A stretch of DNA of 64,000 nt. Origin: Pseudomonas viridiflava. GTDB taxonomy: Bacteria; Pseudomonadota; Gammaproteobacteria; Pseudomonadales; Pseudomonadaceae. The notes beneath the pieces were generated by a model. That model was not told the DNA's origin, ran no database searches, and worked only from the letters and a program-made list of their open reading frames with translations. The position numbers and the translations under genes were made by a program. Shown one piece after another: positions 59,260 through 64,000 of the stretch (position 1 is its first letter; every line of letters begins with the position of its first letter). The stretch covers positions 1-64,000 of the forward strand of contig NZ_UUIS01000093.1 in assembly GCF_900589395.1 (NCBI RefSeq), in the 5' to 3' direction.

Positions 59260-61161
59260 TCAGGCGCCGATCACGCCACCGTCCTCGCGGGTGATGACCA
59301 TGACCGAGGAGCGTGGCTTGCCGCCGGGCAGGTGCTCGGGGAAGGTCGAGCCGCCGTTTTCGCCGGGGTGCTGCAGGCCGACGAACATCGTTTTGTAGTC
59401 CGGGGCGAAACTGATGCCGGTGACTTCGCAGCCGACCGGGCCGACCATGAAACGGCGGATCTCGCCGCTGTGCGGGTCGGCGCAGAGCATCTGGTTGTTG
59501 CCCATGCCGGCAAAGTCGCCCTTGTTGCTGGAGTCGCCGTCGGTCTGGATCCACAAGCGCCCGGCGGCGTCGAAGCTCAGGCCGTCGGGGCTGTTGAACA
59601 GGTTGGCGGCGTTGATATTGGCCGAGCCGGCCTGCGGGGTGCCGGGGTGCACGACCGGGTTGCCGGCGACCACGAACAGGTCCCATTCGAAGCTCATGGC
59701 CGAGGCATTGTCGTCGGCCTCGCGCCAGCGCAGGATCTGGCCGTACTGGTTTTTCGCCCGTGGGTTGGGGCCGCCGACCGGTTGCCCGTCGTCGCCGCGC
59801 TTGATGTTGTTGGTCAGGGTGCAATACACCTGGCCATCCTTGGGGCTGACCACGATCCATTCCGGGCGGTCCATGCGCGTGGCCTTGACCACACTGGCCG
59901 CGAGCCGGGCATGAATCAACACTTCGGCCTGGTTATCGAAGCCGGCCGCCGCGTCCAGGCCGTTCTTGCCGTGGGTCAGTTCGACCCAGCGGCCCTGGCC
60001 CTTGGGGCGGTCGGGGTTGTTGTCGCCGCCATCGAACTGCGCCACGTACAGCGTGCCGTGGTCAAGCAGGTCACGGTTGGCCTTGGGGTTGGCGGTGTCG
60101 ATCTTGTCGCGGCTGATGAACTTGTAGATGAACTCGCCACGTTCGTCGTCGCCCATGTACACCACCGCACGTCCGCCCTTGGTCTGCGCCAGGGCCGCGT
60201 TCTCGTGCTTGAAGCGACCCAGCGCCGTGCGCTTGACCGGCGTGGATTCAGGGTCGAAGGGGTCGATTTCCACCACCCAGCCGTGGCGATTGACCTCGTT
60301 GGGAGTCTTGGCCACGTCAAAGCGGGCATCGAACGGGTGCCAGCCAATCTCCTTGCTGGCCGCCACCACGCCGTAGCGCTTGAGGCCGGCATCGAAGGCT
60401 TGCTGCGGGTCGCTGCTGCCGAAGCAATCGGTGAAGTTCTCTTCGCACGTCAGGTAGGTGCCCCATGGGGTCTTGCCGTTGGCGCAGTTCTGGAACGTGC
60501 CCAGGGCATGGCGACCGCTGCTGTCGGCGGCGGTCTTGAGCCAGTCGTGGCCGGCGGCCGGGCCGCTCAGGGTGATGGGCGTATTGCCGTGGATGCGCCG
60601 GTTGAAGCGTGAGCCCTGGACGAACTGCCATTGACCGTTCTGGCGGGCGATCTCGATCACCGAGACGCCCTCGGCGGCCAGCGCCTTGCGCACCTCTTCA
60701 AGCGACTGCGGCGCCTGGCCGTGTGCGTAGAGGTAGCGGTAGTTGGTGTATTCGTTGTTGATCGCCAGCAGGGCGCGGTCCGGATGACCAGGCATCGGGA
60801 ACAGGCTCATGCCGTCGTTGTTGTCGCCGAACTGCACCTCCTGGGCTTCGGCGCTGCCATTGCCACTCGGGTCGAAGGCCGGTCCGTCAGCCTGCAGGGG
60901 CTGGCCCCAACTGATCAGCACCGAGGCGCGATAGCCCGGCGGCAGGCTGACGCTGTCGGCGGTGGCCGTGGCAATGCCGTCAAACCCCAGCAGGGTGCGG
61001 TTGGCCTCGCTGACGCCGGTGGCCAGGGCGGTGCGGCTGAGCAGGTCACCGCCCAGAAACAGCGCCGCGCCGCACAGGGCACCAGCACCGATGAAGCGGC
61101 GGCGGGTCAGGCCCACCAGGTTTTCCAGGTCGGTAGGCTGGTGTTCTTTTAATAGTTTCAT
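59260..61161 (-). CDS. phoX: PhoX-family alkaline phosphatase (Tat-exported)
   Basis: 633 residues, DUF839/PhoX family, a Ca/Fe-dependent phosphatase that releases phosphate from esters in the periplasm or outside. The twin-arginine signal TRRRFIGAGALCGAALFLGG is at about 19-38. Core motifs: NNEYTNYRYLY, GTYLTCEENFTDCFG, RHGWVVEIDPFDP, and GRLWIQTDGDSSNKGDF. The start at 61161 places the Tat motif at the expected distance. Pho-box-like repeats lie upstream, which suggests control by PhoB. Confidence 0.94.
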   Translation of the reverse strand: MKLLKEHQPTDLENLVGLTRRRFIGAGALCGAALFLGGDLLSRTALATGVSEANRTLLGFDGIATATADSVSLPPGYRASVLISWGQPLQADGPAFDPSGNGSAEAQEVQFGDNNDGMSLFPMPGHPDRALLAINNEYTNYRYLYAHGQAPQSLEEVRKALAAEGVSVIEIARQNGQWQFVQGSRFNRRIHGNTPITLSGPAAGHDWLKTAADSSGRHALGTFQNCANGKTPWGTYLTCEENFTDCFGSSDPQQAFDAGLKRYGVVAASKEIGWHPFDARFDVAKTPNEVNRHGWVVEIDPFDPESTPVKRTALGRFKHENAALAQTKGGRAVVYMGDDERGEFIYKFISRDKIDTANPKANRDLLDHGTLYVAQFDGGDNNPDRPKGQGRWVELTHGKNGLDAAAGFDNQAEVLIHARLAASVVKATRMDRPEWIVVSPKDGQVYCTLTNNIKRGDDGQPVGGPNPRAKNQYGQILRWREADDNASAMSFEWDLFVVAGNPVVHPGTPQAGSANINAANLFNSPDGLSFDAAGRLWIQTDGDSSNKGDFAGMGNNQMLCADPHSGEIRRFMVGPVGCEVTGISFAPDYKTMFVGLQHPGENGGSTFPEHLPGGKPRSSVMVITREDGGVIGA

Positions 61162-61205
61162 CGTCACGGCTCCCACGGATGTGGCAGCCACATTAAGTGA
61201 TCGTG

Positions 61206-61234
61206 ATGACGAAATTGTGTCGGTGCGATGACGT
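61206..61234 (-). promoter_or_regulatory. Pho-box-like repeats upstream of phoX
   Basis: On the minus strand ACGTCAT, CCGACAC and TCGTCAT are each separated by 4 bp, giving the 11-bp period of PhoB sites. Outer copies match CTGTCAT at 5 of 7 positions and the middle one at 4 of 7. It lies about 45 bp before the phoX start. Confidence 0.5.
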
Positions 61235-61243
61235 CCTGTGCGC

Positions 61244-62008
61244 TCAGACGAGCGTGCCCAGCAATACGTGTGAAGGCGCGAACTGCACCTGCACCGCGCT
61301 GCCGCCGGCGAGCCCCAGTGCGCTCAGCTGTCCGGGCGTGGCCAGCGCACACAGGGTCTGACCGTGGGGCAGCCCGATGCGCACTTCGCAGGGGCCGTCT
61401 TCGGCGTCCAGCAGGGTGTCGATCTCTCCGTGCAAGGTATTGTGGTTCGGGCGGGGGGGCTGGTCCGGCGCCAGCAGTTGCAGCCAGCCGGCCTTGATCA
61501 GCGCGACCACCTCGACGCCTGCCTCAAGGTCCAGGCGCAGGCAGCTGTCGTGGGTGATCTGCGCGTCGATCAGTTGCCCGCCAGCCAGCGCCAGGTGCAC
61601 GGTGTCGTTGTTGCCCTGGCGAGTGATGTGCTGAATGCGTCCGAGCAACTGGTTGCGGGCGCTGGTGCGCAGGGTCAGGCGGCTGAGCAGGTCGAAGTCG
61701 GCGTCGCTTTCGGCGGCTTCCAGCACCTGGGCCTGCAAGGCCTGCAGGCGCTGATAAAGGCGCAGGATACGTTCGCCTTCGGCCGACAACGTTGCACCGC
61801 CTCCGCCGCGCCCGCCGACGCTGCGCTCGACCAGCGGGCGATGCGCCAGGTTGTTGAGTTCGTCGATGGCGTCCCAGGCGGCCTTGTAGCTCAGCCCTGC
61901 GCTTTTGGCCGCCCGGGTGATCGAGCCTTGCTCGGCAATGTGCTGCAGCAGGGCAAGGCGCTGCGGGCGGCGCACCATGTATTGGCTCAGTGAAGGCGGT
62001 AGCGGCAT
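61244..62008 (-). CDS. modE: ModE-type molybdate-responsive regulator
   Basis: 254 residues. An N-terminal LysR-like winged helix (RLALLQHIAEQGSITRAAKSAGLSYKAAWDAIDELNNL) with ERSVGGRGGGGATLS in the wing, then two TOBE/MopI molybdate-binding repeats (TSARNQLLGRIQHITRQG and EVVALIKAGWLQLL). It normally represses molybdate uptake genes. No modABC genes are adjacent here. The start at 62008 is chosen for the family N-terminus. Confidence 0.92.
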   Translation of the reverse strand: MPLPPSLSQYMVRRPQRLALLQHIAEQGSITRAAKSAGLSYKAAWDAIDELNNLAHRPLVERSVGGRGGGGATLSAEGERILRLYQRLQALQAQVLEAAESDADFDLLSRLTLRTSARNQLLGRIQHITRQGNNDTVHLALAGGQLIDAQITHDSCLRLDLEAGVEVVALIKAGWLQLLAPDQPPRPNHNTLHGEIDTLLDAEDGPCEVRIGLPHGQTLCALATPGQLSALGLAGGSAVQVQFAPSHVLLGTLV

Positions 62009-62048
62009 GGCGGGCAGTCGAAGGCGGATGATGCGCCCGAGTCTACCC

Positions 62049-62783
62049 TCAATCCTGCGGGGCGGGCGTGCGCGCCAGGCAGTAGATGTCAACACGCCGG
62101 GCGCCGGCCTGGATCAGCAGGTGCGCCAGCGTCTGGGCGGTGGTGCCGGTGGTCAGCACGTCGTCGACCACGGCCAGGTGCCGGTCGCGTACGGCGTGGC
62201 GGTCGCGCAGGGAAAAGGCATCGGCCAGGTTGTGCTTGCGGGCCCTGGCATCCAGCCCTTGCTGCGACGGTGTTTCACGAATGCGCTGCAACTGGCGTTC
62301 ATCCACGGGTATCTGCAACGTTTTTCCCAGCCAGCCGGCCAGCATCGCCGCCTGGTTGAAGCCGCGCTGGCGCAGGCGCTGGCGGGCCAGGGGCACGGGC
62401 AATAAAGCGTCGGGGCGTGGCAGGCCTTCATCGAAACGGTGTTGCAGGTACAGCGCCATCAGGTCAGCGAGCAGCCGGCCCAGCGGCCATTGCCCCTGGT
62501 GCTTGAAGCGAGTGATCAGCCGGTCGACCACAAAGCGATATTCCCACGGCGCAATCACCTGGCTGAAGGCTGGCGGTCGCAGGCGGCAACCGGTGCACAG
62601 GCGCTCAGCACCCGACAACGGCAAGGCGCAGCCCGGGCATTGTGCTCCCAGCCACGGCAACTCGGCCTCACACGGCACGCACAGCGGCAGATCGGTGTCG
62701 CTGGGTTCATCGCACAACAAGCAAAATTGTCTGTTTTTTAACCAGATGTAAACCTGATTATCTTTGCATGGTTGACAAGGCAT
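62049..62783 (-). CDS. comF: ComF family phosphoribosyltransferase-like protein
   Basis: 244 residues. An N-terminal zinc ribbon with cysteine pairs (CLLC, CVPC, CPGC, CTGC) precedes a PRTase domain with the PRPP loop AVVDDVLTTGTTAQTLAHLL. ComF proteins take part in DNA uptake or recombination in competent bacteria; the role here is unknown. The start at 62783 is kept because VYIWLKNRQFCLLCDE upstream of the zinc ribbon is conserved in pseudomonad homologues. The first dozen codons overlap a BirA-type operator. Confidence 0.88.
   Translation of the reverse strand: MPCQPCKDNQVYIWLKNRQFCLLCDEPSDTDLPLCVPCEAELPWLGAQCPGCALPLSGAERLCTGCRLRPPAFSQVIAPWEYRFVVDRLITRFKHQGQWPLGRLLADLMALYLQHRFDEGLPRPDALLPVPLARQRLRQRGFNQAAMLAGWLGKTLQIPVDERQLQRIRETPSQQGLDARARKHNLADAFSLRDRHAVRDRHLAVVDDVLTTGTTAQTLAHLLIQAGARRVDIYCLARTPAPQD
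62746..62778. promoter_or_regulatory. BirA-type operator upstream of bioB
   Basis: ATGTAAACC (62746-62754), 15 bp, GGTTGACAA (62770-62778) fits the TTGTAAACC-N14-16-GGTTTACAA operator with one mismatch per arm. TTGACA within the right arm could be the -35 of the bioB promoter. It also covers codons 2-13 of comF. Confidence 0.75.
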
Positions 62784-62895
62784 GGCCGTTCCTTAACTAT
62801 GCCGAAATTCAAGCCGAACAACCGCGTCGCGCCTGTGGTCTTTGCGCTCCGGTGCGGTGTTCTTCAACTGTCAGATTCCAAAAAGGAGCCGCCCG

Positions 62896-63954
62896 ATGAG
62901 CGCCAGCACCACCGCCACCCTGCGTCACGACTGGACTTTAGCCGAGGTCAAGGCACTGTTTGTGCAGCCTTTCAATGACCTGTTGTTTCAGGCGCAGACG
63001 GTGCATCGCGCTCATTTCGATGCCAACCGCGTGCAGGTCTCGACCCTGCTGTCGATCAAGACCGGCGCTTGCCCCGAAGACTGCAAGTACTGCCCGCAGT
63101 CGGGCCACTACAACACCGGCCTGGACAAGCAGAAGCTGCTCGAGGTGCAAAAGGTGCTGGAGGAGGCCGCCCGGGCCAAGGCCATCGGTTCTACCCGGTT
63201 CTGCATGGGTGCGGCCTGGAAGCATCCCTCGGCCAAGGACATGCCCTACGTGCTGGAGATGGTAAAAGGCGTGAAGGCGCTGGGCCTGGAGACCTGCATG
63301 ACCCTGGGCCGGCTTGACCAGGAGCAGACCGAGGCGCTGGCCTCGGCAGGCCTGGATTACTACAACCACAACCTTGATACGTCGCCGGAGTTCTACGGCA
63401 GCATCATCACGACCCGCACCTACAGCGAGCGCCTGCAGACCCTGGCGTATGTGCGTGAGTCGGGGATGAAGATCTGCTCGGGCGGCATCCTGGGCATGGG
63501 CGAGTCGCTGGACGACCGCGCCGGGCTGCTGATCCAGTTGGCCAACCTGCCCGAACACCCCGAGTCGGTGCCGATCAACATGCTGGTCAAGGTCGCCGGC
63601 ACGCCACTGGAAAATGCCGAGGACGTCGACCCGTTCGACTTCATCCGCATGCTGGCCGTGGCGCGCATCCTGATGCCGCAATCGCATGTGCGGCTGTCGG
63701 CCGGTCGCGAGGCCATGAACGAGCAGATGCAGGCCCTGGCATTCTTCGCCGGTGCCAACTCGATCTTCTACGGTGAAAAACTGCTGACCACCGCCAACCC
63801 GCAGGCCGACAAGGACATGCTGCTGTTCAAGCGCCTGGGCATCGAGCCCGAGGCCGGGCAGGACCACGCCGATGACGTGCACCAGGCGGCCATCGAGCAG
63901 GCGCTGGTCGAGCAGCAAGGCAGTGCGATGTTCTACAACGCCGTTTCGGCCTGA
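62896..63954 (+). CDS. bioB: Biotin synthase
   Basis: 352 residues, radical-SAM enzyme that inserts sulfur into dethiobiotin. The cluster motif CPEDCKYCPQS supplies C59, C63 and C66. Conserved YNHNLDTSPEFY and the RLSAGRE arginine region bind substrate and the 2Fe-2S sulfur donor. The ATG at 62896 is preceded by AAGGAG. It is divergent from comF, with a BirA-like operator upstream. bioF starts 15 bp after its stop. Confidence 0.98.
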   Translation: MSASTTATLRHDWTLAEVKALFVQPFNDLLFQAQTVHRAHFDANRVQVSTLLSIKTGACPEDCKYCPQSGHYNTGLDKQKLLEVQKVLEEAARAKAIGSTRFCMGAAWKHPSAKDMPYVLEMVKGVKALGLETCMTLGRLDQEQTEALASAGLDYYNHNLDTSPEFYGSIITTRTYSERLQTLAYVRESGMKICSGGILGMGESLDDRAGLLIQLANLPEHPESVPINMLVKVAGTPLENAEDVDPFDFIRMLAVARILMPQSHVRLSAGREAMNEQMQALAFFAGANSIFYGEKLLTTANPQADKDMLLFKRLGIEPEAGQDHADDVHQAAIEQALVEQQGSAMFYNAVSA

Positions 63955-63969
63955 GCAGGCGAGGTCAGC

Positions 63970-64000
63970 ATGGCTTTCGATCTTCAGGCGCGCCTTGATG
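63970..64000 (+). CDS. bioF: 8-amino-7-oxononanoate synthase, 5' end only
   Basis: The window ends 31 bases into this frame. It begins MAFDLQARLD, typical of BioF, 15 bp after bioB, matching the usual bioBF order. Identification rests on this short N-terminus and context. Confidence 0.8.
   Translation, partial: MAFDLQARLD

Overview
The window is GC-rich, gene-dense chromosomal DNA from a fluorescent-type Pseudomonas. The P. putida / P. entomophila side of the genus is most likely, judging from a near-identical glutathione-independent formaldehyde dehydrogenase, the metK-tkt-epd-pgk-fba order and many REP-type palindromes. No tRNA, rRNA, prophage, IS element or CRISPR array was seen. Most of the sequence is core metabolism; the unusual material lies in the intergenic repeats and operator-like sites.

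Layout: (1) 1-730, a tandem array of 132-bp paired-REP units ending at the metK terminator. (2) 735-9710, metK with an ArsR-methyltransferase regulator, then tkt, epd, pgk, three small lipoprotein genes and fba. (3) 9789-10719, a decayed two-gene operon (RidA-like fragment and 5'-truncated alpha/beta hydrolase). (4) 10768-11653, DUF3010 and LprI-like genes. (5) 11882-40931, a glycine betaine / dimethylglycine / sarcosine catabolic island: dipeptidase, DUF5943, dgcA, dgcB, etfA, etfB, gbcA, gbcB, a chemoreceptor, ltaE, glyA, soxBDAG, purU and fdhA. A chitinase, a zapA/zapB-like pair, a TraX-like gene and alaC are interspersed. (6) 41133-46525, an acyltransferase, a retropepsin-like protease and creBCD. 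(7) 46625-50297, a GST, then a PepSY protein and a FecI/FecR pair with no TonB receptor. (8) 50412-64000, an exonuclease with a CBS/cNMP protein, a response regulator, glcB, a GcvR-like protein, rarD, srkA, phoX, modE, comF and bioB with the start of bioF.

The island encodes stepwise N-demethylation. GbcAB converts glycine betaine to dimethylglycine, DgcAB with its own ETF converts dimethylglycine to sarcosine, and SoxBDAG converts sarcosine to glycine. Glycine can enter serine through GlyA, LtaE links threonine or allothreonine to glycine, and the released C1 units are handled by PurU and FdhA. The known regulators of this pathway (GbdR, SouR) are not in the window, but several of its promoters share a TGTCGT half-site.

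Most notable non-coding signals: a 35-bp gapless repeat carrying an inverted pair of DnaA-box-like sites, at two loci (about 21.6-22.1 kb and 56.9-57.1 kb); a modular palindromic repeat family with arms starting GTAGGAGCGCGCT (eight copies, some inside operons); the shared TGTCGT half-site; an 11+11 bp perfect palindrome before the metK operon; and a BirA-type operator overlapping the start of comF upstream of bioB.
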